NCBI RefSeq assembly: GCF_004337985.1
Contig: NC_043741.1
Location: 5,791,445-5,855,444 of the forward strand
DNA length: 64,000 nucleotides
Reading direction: 5' to 3'
Source of the DNA: Pyricularia pennisetigena
Taxonomy: Eukaryota; Ascomycota; Sordariomycetes; Magnaporthales; Pyriculariaceae
This document shows positions 45,561-56,542 of the stretch, in pieces. A model generated the notes under the pieces. That model was not told the origin of the DNA. It made no database searches and saw nothing but the letters and a program-made list of their open reading frames with translations. The position numbers and the translations under genes were made by a program. Each line of letters starts with the position of its first letter. Positions within the stretch are counted from its first letter, which is position 1.

Positions 45561-46948
45561 ATGGCTACATCCTCCTCTCGACGACAGGAGCGCAACGTGG
45601 CCAGACTCGCCGACGGCGCACCGGACCTGATCTGGAACCGGCCGCTGGCTCCAGGCGTGAAATCATGCAGCGGTTGTTTGCGTGGAAACATCAAAAGACT
45701 TGAAAATACCGGCTTTGCGGTTGATTATGAGATCAACTCTTGGGAAAATGCTAGCCTCCATGGTGGGTGTCAACGTTACCGTCTTTTTCTCGAGCCTCAG
45801 TTCCATGTCAGTTGCTGGGAAGAAGGTTCCTTGGTAGATGAGGACGTCGTGCTCGAACAAAATTCAAACATCTCTATCCAACGGTCCTGCGCCATCAATG
45901 GAAGCATCTTCGCAGCCCGAGAGGACATTCTGGTTCTGTTCGGCTTTATCAAGAAGCATGCGGCATCACTCAGATCAATCCCAGCTTCTGTAAAGCGGGC
46001 CAAGATGGCCCTGCATGAGGCGCTTCGCAAGACTGTGGACGTGGAGCTCAAGTTCTCAAAGCAGATGAACAGACTGATGGTGAGCTTTTTGCTTTAAAAC
46101 ACAAAACTGCTTAACATGGCCACGTCCTTGAAATTTTCACACAATGGCATGACTGACGGAACAAAAATCCACGTCTCCAGCATAACCCATTTCTGGTTGT
46201 TCGGCCTTATGGACGCCCCGAGGGTCAGATCAAGAGATGGGATCGGTACAAAGCAGAGCTTGCTCGGCGCCGGGACCACTTTCGTCTCCGGGGCCCTTTC
46301 CCCTACGACGGAGACGTGGTCGAGAAGCGCGCCTGGCACCTCGCAAGCCTGCCCCGTCTGCTGCCGGCCGATGAAACATACAAGGAGTTCCACTCGGCCA
46401 TCGATGCTCTGGTGGTGGAACACGAGCGGTTCCTGGGAGAGGCCGCCAGGGTGGTACCCAAATCCATTCGAGACCAGATGCCCCCGAAGCGCCTCCTGAG
46501 CATGGCGCTGCGACTTCGAGATGTAGCACATGCCGAGTCCCACTCCGACACCAAACCCCGACTTCGTAACCAGGAGTCTGCTGCCGGGGCACGAGAGAGC
46601 AGCAATAAAGGGCCAGGAACGCCAGCCCAGCCAGCTCATGCCGCTCATCGCAAGCCCAACGAGCAACCGGGACAACCGACAGCCAAGAGAATCAAGCGCG
46701 AGCCTCAGGATCGCCTTCCGACTATGGTCTCTGCTACAAACAAGAAACGCAAGGCAGCTCACGCAGCCATCGACCAGTCACGCCCCGACAAGAAGCCCAG
46801 GCGCCATCCCCTTGATGATGGTTTCGCTTCAACGCTTACTTCAATCCGCCACGGCCAGATTCAAGCAACGAAAGGCAAACCCCAACGTCAAAAAGTGTGT
46901 GTCAAGCCATCATTGATCCCGGGGGTCTTCCGTAAGAACTGGCTCTGA
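45561..46948 (+). CDS. Unrecognised fungal protein, 428 residues
   Basis: Two exons, 45561-46079 and 46181-46948, joined over a 101-base intron (GTGAGC donor, CTGAC branch, CAG acceptor) with a continuous frame. The N-terminal part (residues 1-173) has four Cys, including CSGCLRG at about 36-42 and later C at 68 and 83, and aromatic strands. Residues about 174-305 are charged and helical (RPYGRPEGQIKRWDRYK, RRRDHFRLRGPFPYDGD, and a helix near FLGEAARVVPKSIRDQ). The tail is basic, disordered and has nuclear-localisation-like clusters (AKRIKREP, NKKRKAAH, DKKPRRH). I do not recognise a family or function; a nuclear place is inferred from the basic clusters only. Confidence 0.75.
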
Positions 46949-47771
46949 TTTTGGACGTAAGGGCAGAACAAGCTCACCAGGCCCATACCTGGCAGCGGCG
47001 GCTGAGGTTGAGGGCAGACTCGACTTGATAGTCCACAAAAGGATGCTCATTTTATCGGGCGAGAGGCTACTTTGATCCTCAGTCACCGGAACAGGCAGGA
47101 CCTTGAGGCTTGTTGAGGTTCTTGAAAGGAACCGTGTGTGTTTTTCTTCCCTATTTGCTTTCACTTAATTTCTGCTCCATCATTGGCGGTTTCGGCTCAT
47201 TCAAAGTATCGGGCTTCTCAAAAGAAGGAAACTCTGCATGCATGATATCACTGCAGTCCAAGGATTAAGTCAGGATTCCATGGCATACTGATTGTGAGAA
47301 AGAAAAAAGGTTAATTGGTATTGGATGCGTGTCAATAGATTACACACGGATTTGCACAACCGCCCATGACAAGAAGGCCTACGTACAAGTCAAGGATGGA
47401 GAGAAAGAGTTAAAATGAAATAATAAACCAAGACACCGACCAAAGTATGGGTATAGCATGATCCTCCAAGGTATATGTGCCGTTCCGCGCCAGTGCCCTG
47501 GAAATAAAATAACCAGACAATAGAAAAAGAAAAAAAAAAAGAAAATAAAAAAAAAGAGGCACATCTCGCCGGTGGCCAGATGGCGGTATCTACTACGTTG
47601 ACGCCGACAACCAGGTATTAGAATAAAATGCCAAAGAAATAAACAAATAAAAAAGGCATAGACCCCAAAAAAGAACTCCTTCCAATGCTCATATAGTGTG
47701 ATGCTTTATACTGGGTATCACCGACAAAGTTCCGTGACGAGCTCAGTCCAAGCTCTCAACAAGGTCAGCTG
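46949..47771. other. Convergent intergenic region
   Basis: The 3' ends of the unrecognised gene (+) and the Kar9-like gene (-) meet here. AT-rich, with several A runs and polyadenylation-like ATAAA sequence. I see no gene. Confidence 0.7.
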
Positions 47772-50207
47772 CTATTGGTTCCCCCTCCTGAAAAGTCGCT
47801 TGGTACCCCCGACCTTGTTGATCTCCCCAAAGAAAGTCTCGCCTGGAGATCCGCCGCTTGTAGGAGGAACTCTGCGCTCGCCGCTAGCGATGCGTACCTT
47901 CTCCTTGATGTTCTCGATCCATTCCTTCCTCTCGGCATCAAGCTCGATCTGCTTGCCGGTTGGGCCTGACATGCCGAGCAGGCTGTCTTCTTCGGCCCAG
48001 CTAAGGCGAGATGAGGACCTTGATCTTGTTGACGATTCCGAAGGGGGCGTAACTTGGTGGGACTGGTTATCGGCGTGGGCGGTCGAGTCTGCAGAGAGAA
48101 CGGAAAGCGGTGTCTTGGGCTGGAACGCCTGCCGCACCGCCGACGAGGCGCCGTCCTCCATGCCACCAAAGCTGCGTCGCGTCTTACGAACGTGCAGAGG
48201 CGTGATGGGCGACTCTAGTGCCGAGGCTGGCCGGTTGCCGGGGCTAGAGGTTGGGATGTCCTTGACCTCAACCTTGCTTGCGCCGCCACCCTTTGATCGC
48301 CTGCCATGGTGAATGGCATACTCCTTGAGGTACTCTCCTAGATCTGCCCACCCACCTCCAACCCTCACCATGCATCGATCCCCATTCTCACCGACGAGTC
48401 TGATGAAAAGCTTGATTGGCGGCTCGCCAGTCGACTCACGAGACAGATGATAGACTTGAATGTCCCGCTGCATCCGAGATCTGGTCGTTCTGGCAAACGC
48501 CGGCGCCAAGAGGAAAGCGGGGGTTCCGGCTCTCGAGGATCTTGCTGACATTGCGGACTGGCTCCTTGATTGACTTCTTGGCGTGGAACTGCGCTCAAAG
48601 TGTCTTGAGGATTTGGTGTTCAAATGTGGCAGCTGCAAATCCGGGGGGTTGAGGTGATTGATGGGGTTGGGCTGTGACGACAGGTGGATCTTGGCCGGAA
48701 TCGAGCCTAGGATCGAACTGATCTTCTGCTGGAGCTCGTCAGCGTGATCTGGCCGGATGTGAGGCAGCTGCTGTGGTGTCTCCGGCTCCAAGTCCTCAAG
48801 TAAGGATGGTTCGAGTGGTGATTTGGGCGGTGTTCCTTCCAGAATACTCTCGTCCTCCTCCAACAGCGGAGGTATCTCGGTAAAGGATGCAGACCTAGCA
48901 CGCTCGTGCCGACTCATTGAGGGTGGTGAACTGGGGGGGCTGATTTCGGTTACATGGCTATTTCTTGCGTGTACCTTGGGCAGTGGTGGGGTTTCGATCT
49001 GCTCGTGGCTCGTGATCAGGGTGGTCATGGTAGACGCTGAGCTTGTTGGTCTCTTTGCAGAGTCTTCCTGAGTTTGGTCGAGTGCTTGAACCGATGGCCT
49101 GGACCGAATAGTCTTGGCGAGTTCTGCGTCCGTCATCATCTTCTCGCAGACGGCTATCCAATCACCATAGCCCTTTTCGAGACTGTCCATACGATCAATC
49201 CACTCGGAGGGCACGGTCTCTGGCCGGCCATCCAACTGATCCAGCATGAAATCGATTGCGCGACCAGCCTGTGCCGTCTTTTGACCAAGCACAGACTTCA
49301 TCACCTCAAAGTCATGCCGGAGCAACGTAGAACATTGCGGCATAGCAGTCGCATTATCCAAACTGGCAGGCGAACTGGAGTTCTTGTTCATGTCGGCATC
49401 GATAACGTTCCATCCTGACCTCAACGCAATCTCCGCATCGTCCAGGAGCTTCAGTGTCAACGGCACCCTGCGCAGAACGAGAAGCCGGACACGCCAACTG
49501 CTCATGAGTCGTACTAGGCGCGAAAGGTTTGGAAGTGTTTGTACTACTGTAGCAGTGACGAGAGCGGTTATGTCGTCCATCTTGTTGTAGAAAGAGGCTG
49601 TTGATCCTGTTGCTGAGACTGCGGACCTCGCGGACATGGGGGTGCCTGGCCTCGACAAGGGCAGGATGTGGTTGTACAGCACGTGCCGCTTAATGCCTTC
49701 AATATCCATATCGTCCAACTCGGCTTGTATTGAGACAAGGCGCTGCTCATAGTGCAGAACCTCGCTGGTCTGTAAGCAACCCAGCCACGTCTTTTCTCCT
49801 GCGATGCCGCCCTCCTCATCAGCACTGGGCTCGCCCGCGACATCGCCACCATGGCAAGATTCGCGTTTCTGCCTCCCCCTAGCTGCCGCAGGGTCGAAAC
49901 CTGAGGAACCATCTTCATCGGTTGGCCAGGCCCATCCCGACAACTCAGTCAACCAGTCGTATATGTTCTTTGACGCAATGGCAGCCCCCAGGGCAAATGC
50001 CTGCTCCGAGGCCGTAGCAGCGTCAAGACATTTCTTCAGGGCACCGGTGGGGTTGCGGAATGCATCTAGGGCAGTCGAAGGGGTCATGGAGGAGAGCAGG
50101 TCGTCGGTAGCGCGCTGTCCGATGGAGGATATTGAGCTCGATGCATGATGCCGGCTCGAGCCCAGCAAGCGCCCCGTTGGTTGATGAAAGAGGTGAGCTT
50201 CCCCCAT
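47772..50207 (-). CDS. Kar9-like microtubule guidance protein with GAS2/GAR-like segment
   Basis: An 811-residue intronless protein. The N-terminal 350 residues resemble the Kar9 domain (IYDWLTELSGWAWP near 82-95, a conserved YEQRL... DDMDIEGIKRHVL stretch, and DDITALVTATVVQTLPNLSR near 211-230), predicted helical. In yeast, Kar9 links Bim1/EB1 at microtubule plus ends to myosin to orient the spindle. A TEIP tetrapeptide at 443-446 in a basic-Ser context fits the [S/T]xIP motif for EB1 binding. Residues about 582-637 contain RLVGENGDRCMVRVGGGW and an adjacent LGEYLKEYAIHHG, which fits the GAS2/GAR microtubule-binding fold. The rest is Ser/Pro/Arg-rich and disordered. The start is the first ATG in frame. 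The GAR call rests on the RVGGGW signature only. Confidence 0.7.
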   Translation of the reverse strand: MGEAHLFHQPTGRLLGSSRHHASSSISSIGQRATDDLLSSMTPSTALDAFRNPTGALKKCLDAATASEQAFALGAAIASKNIYDWLTELSGWAWPTDEDGSSGFDPAAARGRQKRESCHGGDVAGEPSADEEGGIAGEKTWLGCLQTSEVLHYEQRLVSIQAELDDMDIEGIKRHVLYNHILPLSRPGTPMSARSAVSATGSTASFYNKMDDITALVTATVVQTLPNLSRLVRLMSSWRVRLLVLRRVPLTLKLLDDAEIALRSGWNVIDADMNKNSSSPASLDNATAMPQCSTLLRHDFEVMKSVLGQKTAQAGRAIDFMLDQLDGRPETVPSEWIDRMDSLEKGYGDWIAVCEKMMTDAELAKTIRSRPSVQALDQTQEDSAKRPTSSASTMTTLITSHEQIETPPLPKVHARNSHVTEISPPSSPPSMSRHERARSASFTEIPPLLEEDESILEGTPPKSPLEPSLLEDLEPETPQQLPHIRPDHADELQQKISSILGSIPAKIHLSSQPNPINHLNPPDLQLPHLNTKSSRHFERSSTPRSQSRSQSAMSARSSRAGTPAFLLAPAFARTTRSRMQRDIQVYHLSRESTGEPPIKLFIRLVGENGDRCMVRVGGGWADLGEYLKEYAIHHGRRSKGGGASKVEVKDIPTSSPGNRPASALESPITPLHVRKTRRSFGGMEDGASSAVRQAFQPKTPLSVLSADSTAHADNQSHQVTPPSESSTRSRSSSRLSWAEEDSLLGMSGPTGKQIELDAERKEWIENIKEKVRIASGERRVPPTSGGSPGETFFGEINKVGGTKRLFRRGNQ

Positions 50208-52744
50208 CGTGACGTGACGATGGGATGCGCCTCGTCTTTGGCGTCAGACGAAGGGGCGTTTGATGTATGCCTAAACTCGCCGGTTTGTTGTTTGCAAGTA
50301 ATAGGCGTTGGCCGAAGTCAGAAATCGAGGCAAACGAACGTCGTGTATCGCAAGCAAGACGCAGCGACGTTCGATTTAGAGAGGGTAGGTATTGAGGCGG
50401 GCCGGAGCTATTTGTTGTCCGTGGGGAGCTTTCTTCTTCTTCTTCCCAAAGCGCCGCTTCGGACAAAAGAAGGATCCAGCAACCCCGGAACACGCAATGC
50501 AGAGAAAAAAAAAGAGAGGATGGAGAGCAAGGTTGACGTCGGTAGGGTGGCGGGGGATGCTTTGAGAAGCAAAGAAATTAGGAAGGCTCTAAAAGAATTT
50601 GGGGGGGCGGCTCGCGCACACGAGGTAACTACAATTTGCGTTGTCCTAAGATGTTGTAGAACCAGCGTGTTTCAACCGCACTTTCCTCCCCCTCCTCTTT
50701 GAATGACTACCTAGCCTTCGCGAAGGGGGGGCCTCGCTGTTGGCAAAGTGAAGTGGCTACTGAAGCCTGAGGAAATTCTTTCCCAAAAAGTGACGTGTCT
50801 CGGCCGCGCACCGCCTTTCTGCGCGAAAATGGGCTCGTGCGGTGTTCTGCAGCTGCAGAGACAAAGGACCCAACTAGCCTAGGCGCGGTAGTGAGAGCCA
50901 TGAGGAGCCATAATTAGCAGGCCTTTGTTTGCTGGATTCTCAAGTGATGAGGATTTCGGTGGATACGTTGGAGTGAGTCGGTAGTTTTCGAATTTGTTGT
51001 TAATGAGTGACGATAGGTTGTGGATGGTTAGTTTTGGCTGAAACATTGACAGGGAGGAAAAGAAACGAATAGGAACAACAAAAAGAAAGGAAAAGGAAGA
51101 GGAAAATGACACAAGAAAAAAAAAAAAGAAGGAAGGTGGTGATGCTGTTTGCTTGCTGAGCCGCGCACCGATCTACGCGCCCGCAGTCAAGGCCTCTGGT
51201 CTCCAAAGGAGCATGAATGATCAAGAAACGAAACGAAAACCCGAGCCGGGCTGGAGAAAGCCATCATTCATGCGTCTTGGGGGCCTGGATAAATTTGAAC
51301 CCTCGTCCAATAGCAACGGGCAGGGATGTGTAAGTGGATCCCGAACAAAACAAGGACCATTCAGGAAACGAATAGTCCTTCTTTTGCCAACTAACTGTCT
51401 GGGATACCAACCAAGCAAGCTTGATGGCAGGCAACATGTGCTACCCAAGCGTATTTCTATTTCGATCTAGTAAGTGGCTGGAACGCGTGATTGTTAAAAA
51501 GTCTACTAGATTACTTTAGGTAGGTCCAAATCTCAGTGTCATCTCAACAGAAGTAAACCCAGAGAGGAGAACAAAAAAAAAAAAAAAAAAAAAACTTGCA
51601 TCTCCACAGAAACCTAGCAAATCCCAAATCCCAGATCTCCACATCCATGTCAATGTACAGTTGACGTGCACCTGTCGCGCACAGATGCCGTTCACAAGTC
51701 AAGAAGCAAAGTAAAGATGGGATGGGGTGGCGCCGACTGACAACCGCAAGTGCCATTGATTGGTCCTTGATATTGGGCCCCCAACCATCATATCCCATCC
51801 CAAGCCATCTTTTTCATGGCTCATAGTTTGACGGCGGGCTGTTTTTTCTTCCCCTGGTCTCTGAACACTGATGAGACATTCCTCCCGCAAACATCTCCCC
51901 CCCCGCCTCGGCTGGCGTCTTTTCTCTGTTTGACGAAATGAACCGATGCTGAAAGTGTCTTTGTTGGGCAGTTTCCACCCCCTCCGTTTGAGCGCCCCTC
52001 CCGCTCGTTGGCAGGGAGAGTACCGTAGGAGAGGTACGCCGCTCGAGATGGACAACGCGCCGAATTGGCCCCGATGCGACATTACAAACCACCTGGGCGA
52101 TGAACGACTTCCAAAAATTTTGAACTATCAGTCACCCATGGTGAATCGGACACGTAATTAATTAAAGATCGGTTAACATGCTTGCTAAGATGGGACTAGC
52201 CACATCTAAGCAAACATGAGCCCAGGCATAATTCAGACCTCGCACATTGAGACAACTCCAGGCTTAGGCATAAAAATTCGTCTAAATATAACCGTCAACA
52301 ACATCATCCGGTGTTGGTTAAGAAAAAAATAAAATAAATAAAAAAACACAAACGTTAGCCCATAAGGCCACTCTATAGCCAAAGAAAGAAGCCAAGTTCT
52401 ATAAACTTAAAGCTTGTAAAGGAATACAGTGTACAAAAAACTGCGCCTGGCGGTGGGTATATGCAAGAGATGTACTAATCCCTTTTGTTTTTTTTTTTTT
52501 TTTGTTTTCCCCAAGATAAATCAACAGAACAAAATAAGACATGAAACCCCAAACAAAAAGTACCCAGGTATCACGGCTTGTGACATCAAACCTGTATAAC
52601 GAAACGACGTGACCTGCGTGTACTTTTTTGTTCCCAAGAAAAGAGCCACCCATTCCCATGCCAACCCACGAAAAGACAACCAAACTCCCAAAACCAAAAT
52701 GCGTATATTCAGTCTAGCATGTCGTAGTTTGCCTTGGGTCGTCG
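50208..52744. other. Intergenic region upstream of the Kar9-like gene
   Basis: It separates the Kar9-like start from the 3' end of the Far/CTF1-like gene. Open frames exist on the plus strand (for example 50145-50702) but they overlap the Kar9-like gene start and lack motifs. Contains A and T runs. I see no gene. Confidence 0.6.
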
Positions 52745-55700
52745 TCAAGACGATACAGCTACCTGCTGTGCATTGTTCCCACTCGTGTGGCCGTCAAACA
52801 TGATCGTGTCGTGACCGTCGTCGCTTGGCAGACCGCCAATCTTCTCTCCACCACCATTGTCGTCGTCACCACCGGCTCCGCCGGCACCGTCAGCGGGGAA
52901 TTGAAGCCACTGATCAAAGTCGAGATTGGTGCCCGTCATGGCGTTCCAGTCGAACTCATCCTGGCCCGTGCCAAAGTCAACCACGTCCATCATGTCGTAG
53001 CCATCAACGCCGCTGGATGACGAGCCAACGCTCGCTGAGGGCGTGAGACCCACTCCTGAGTCCAAGTCCCTCTCTGTATGCGGTGGCGACTGACCCGCAC
53101 CAGTGACTACGCGCGCTAGAGCAGCCGGGTCGATTTCGTTCGCGCCCGGGGTTCCAAGGGGTCCGGCATTGTGCAAGTCACCCGCAAAATCGCCGTTACT
53201 ATGCTGCTGTGTCTCGGCGTAAGATTGTTCACCGTGGAAAAGCCCCATTTCAAGCTGGTTCAGGTAGGGCGCGTTCTCGGGCGGCGGGGTCGAGAGCTCG
53301 TCGCCGCCGCCTCCTCCCATCTCTCGTCTGAGTGAAGCAGCGCCTGTGAGGTTGATGGCAGGCGCTATCGTCGTTGGCTTGGTTCTCAGGCTCACTTTCT
53401 GGCCATACTGGCTCTGCCGTTGCAACATCTGCAATTTGTGCATCTGCAGCTGCCTCTGTGCCGCGGCACTTCCCAATGTGTCAGTAGGACCCGCGGTACT
53501 TGGCTGCGCGTTCAAGTCAATTGCTGCCTTGCGAAGGGCGGCATCTAGGAACACTGTCGCGAAATCGGCAGCCGAGTATATATCTCGCAGCTTTTCCATG
53601 ACCTGCAAGCACTGTCGGAAGCCCTTAGTGGCCTTCTCGCGTACTTCCACCACGGGGTTTTTCATTTCCAGAAGATGGATAATCATGGCCGGGAGGATAA
53701 CGGTGACGCCGGTCGTCGGCAGAAAGCGCTCCAGACGCAGGCCGTGGAGCTCAGAGGCCATGTGTGTGATGCGAGCGGCGCTTTCGCGCACGCGCAAGCG
53801 CGACATATCCTGTACCTGGCGCGAGGCTGTGGGGACTTGGAACGGCGATGCAGGCAAGAATTGTGGGCGGTGGAGAGCCGAAACAGTGGTGTAGTAGACC
53901 ATGTGCAGAAGATTCCTCTGTACTGCAACCGTCGAGCGTCCGTGCTGGATGTCCATCGTCGTGAGCGGGCGGTATTGCGCGGCAGGAGGAAGGTTCTCGA
54001 GCCAAGACTTGAGCTCTGAGTCAACCACATTGATGCTGTCAATATTCTCAAGGTTCTTGTTGGGGAACAGCATCATGGTGCTGTTGGTTGTGTTATCTGG
54101 CTTGGTGGCATCTCGAATGAGGACAGAGTATTGCGCCTTGAGCATCCCACTGATCAAGACGCAAAGCTTCGCCTTCTGTATGCATAGTTCCGCAAGCTCC
54201 TTCTGCATCCCGAGGTCACGAACAACAGTGCAGTCGGCCGGCAAAAGCTGGTTCTCGTCCGACAGGGCCTCGATTTCGAAATCGGCTTCGGTTAGCATCG
54301 GCACATCAAAGTCCTCAGCCTTGATGCGAGTTGGCCTCCGCATGCCGAGCGCTACGAGCCTGTCCCGCATGAAGCATGACCACCATATACGCTTCCACAA
54401 CCTCTGCTTGCGGGGAGCCATGTTTGTGCTGCCCGGGTTGCGGTGTAGCCCAATGGTGTGGGCCAATGAAATCGCGACTCCCATCCAGTGCCATGTATCC
54501 TTCTGGTCGTCAGGTGTTTCGTACCAGTAGGTCATGAGAAGGAGGGCCTGTACCAGGACCAGCCTATCTGATTCGTAGTCAAAGTCATACAGAAGCTTAC
54601 CACCGCCACAATCGGTTAGCCATTTGGGGCTCTTTCTGTCAAGTTTGTCACTGGATATGCGTATATGCTCACCCTAGTCTTGCTAAAATAATACTTTCGT
54701 GCGGCCTTCCGAGTTGGATATCCGGCGTCCCGCAGATGCTTGATATCGACAAAGGCGGTTGCTGCAAACATGACCGCATGATAGAGAAACAGGCTTATCT
54801 GCCCGCACAGGCCATCCCGCGAGTGGATCGCATTGAGAAAGTCGTGTATATCTATCAGGGGCATATAAGGGTGTACGTATTCCACATATGACTGGAGGAG
54901 CGCATTCTGCAAGCCGAGATCGGGAAGGGCAAGGGCGCCCTTGGCGTGCAGATACTTGACATCCTCCGAGGCAAGCTTGGCGGGCAGCGGCTTGACAAAG
55001 GCAGGAAGCTGCGAAAATATTGAGAGGTCGGGCTCTTCAAGGGAGCTGAGAAACTGGGCCGTGCGCACGTCACCAAAGAGACTATCTGGGTTTAATCGAG
55101 GGTCGGGCCAAAGAAGTCGCTGGTTGTTCAAGCTGTCACCCAGCTTGGAAAGCAATTCGCTCGAGTTCTCGGGTCGGTAATTCGCGCGTTGCTGATCTTT
55201 AAACAAACAATCCCCGAATGGGCTTGGGTTAGAATCGGTTGGTTGCTTGTGTGCATGCTTACTGACAGGTTGTGATATGATCGATGGTGGGCCCACGTGC
55301 TCGGTCGTTGACTTGACATGTGAACGGGCGGAATGAAACGAATCGAATTGGACGTGAGGGGGTGGGCTGTGGGCATGGGAGGTGGGTTTTGTGATTTTTT
55401 TGGGGGTTGGGGTAGGTAGCATTTGGGGTAAAACGTCGCCAAGCCAAACCAAGACTGACCAAACAAGTTCGTGTCTTCGTACTCACAAATTAAATGAGGA
55501 ACATGTCCGTGGCCATCCAGGGGCGATTGATCCAAAAGTCCAGTACCATTCGCGTGGCCTATTGCGGCGCCAGCGCCGTCGTGATTCTCAATTCCACCAT
55601 TACCCAGCGATGCAGCAATTGAGACAGCATCCTCGCTTGGTCTCCGTAAATCCGCACTCGAGAGGCTGATGGGTGCATTTCCCGTCGCCGCCTTGGCTCG

Positions 55701-55968
55701 CAGAGTATCGGTGGTGGCCGACGTTCCTAATTGGCCTGCGCCAAGGGTGCTGCCCGTGAAGATGTTTTTCCTGGTTTGCGGCGTGTTAGTTTATTGGTTG
55801 TTCAACTCTTGCGTGATCAAATGACCAGGCCTGTCTCAAGGAGAGGCCGCATCGGGCAATTCTGACTGCTCTGCTCATTGCTTTTTCTTCTTCCTTTTTC
55901 TGGCGTTTGCTTGTTGGGAATGTATATGTTCAATAGAGCGTTGTGATGCAGAAAATGCAGAACGCTGT

Positions 55969-56000
<32 letters not shown>

Positions 56001-56542
56001 GGCCTGAAGACATTTTTGCATGCTTCGGCCCAACGGAAAGCGGACCGAAACAAGCCAAATGTTGAAGAAACGATTCCAATATGGTGAATCGATTCGAACA
56101 AAAAAAGAAGCATAACGCCATAGCAAAGATACGCATAAAGCTAATTATCAAGAAATAAAAGAAAAAGAAAAACTCACTTTCGCCGGCGACTTTCTGAAAG
56201 AATGCAAGCCACATTGTCCCAACGGCAATTTCCACATGGAGCACCCTCCACCACATCGCATCGTACCTTGCGCGCCCTGCAGCTCACACAGGCGCGCGCC
56301 GCTCGTCGTTTTGTGATCTTGGTTGCCGGTTCCCCGCTATCGGCATCATTGCCTGTACCAGCCGACGTCGACTCTTTGCGCTTCTTGGGTGGCGAAGATG
56401 GCGCTGTCGCCTTGGTCGTCGTCACCTTGTGCGATTCAGAAGAGGTGGTGGCGGCGGCGGCAATGGAAGGTGAATCTTGTCGTTCGACCGAAGAGGGCCT
56501 GGATGCCGGCGAGGCCTCGCCGTCGCTGTCGCTCCCGCTCAT
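52745..56542 (-). CDS. Zn(II)2Cys6 transcription factor, CTF1/Far family
   Basis: A predicted fatty-acid-responsive activator of about 1040 residues (1080 if a possible 120-base intron is retained). Exons: 56542-56178, 55770-55263, 55191-54673 and 54595-52745; introns of 407, 71 and 77 bases have CTAAC branch points and the frame is continuous. Inside exon 2 a GTGAGT...CACAG pair (55486-55367) could remove 120 bases without changing frame. The zinc cluster is at residues 85-113 (CVSCRARKVRCD, then CGNCRWDNVAC) and followed by SESRRRKK, as in Fusarium CTF1 and Aspergillus FarA/FarB, which activate cutinase, peroxisome and glyoxylate-cycle genes. The fungal-specific middle homology domain follows (LLYDFDYESDR, LLLMTYWYETPDDQ, GLHRNPG, RIWWSCFMRDRLVALGMRRP). 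The C-terminal tail is acidic (DFDQWL), a possible activation region. FarA and FarB cannot be told apart by eye. Confidence 0.9.
55970..55999. repeat. Poly-A tract (30 A)
   Basis: A run of about 30 A inside the 407-base first intron of the CTF1/Far-like gene. On the transcribed minus strand it is a poly-T tract. Confidence 0.9.

Noticed and set aside
50145..50702. Plus-strand frame of 185 codons overlapping the Kar9-like start
   Set aside because: Overlaps a better supported gene on the other strand and shows no motif.
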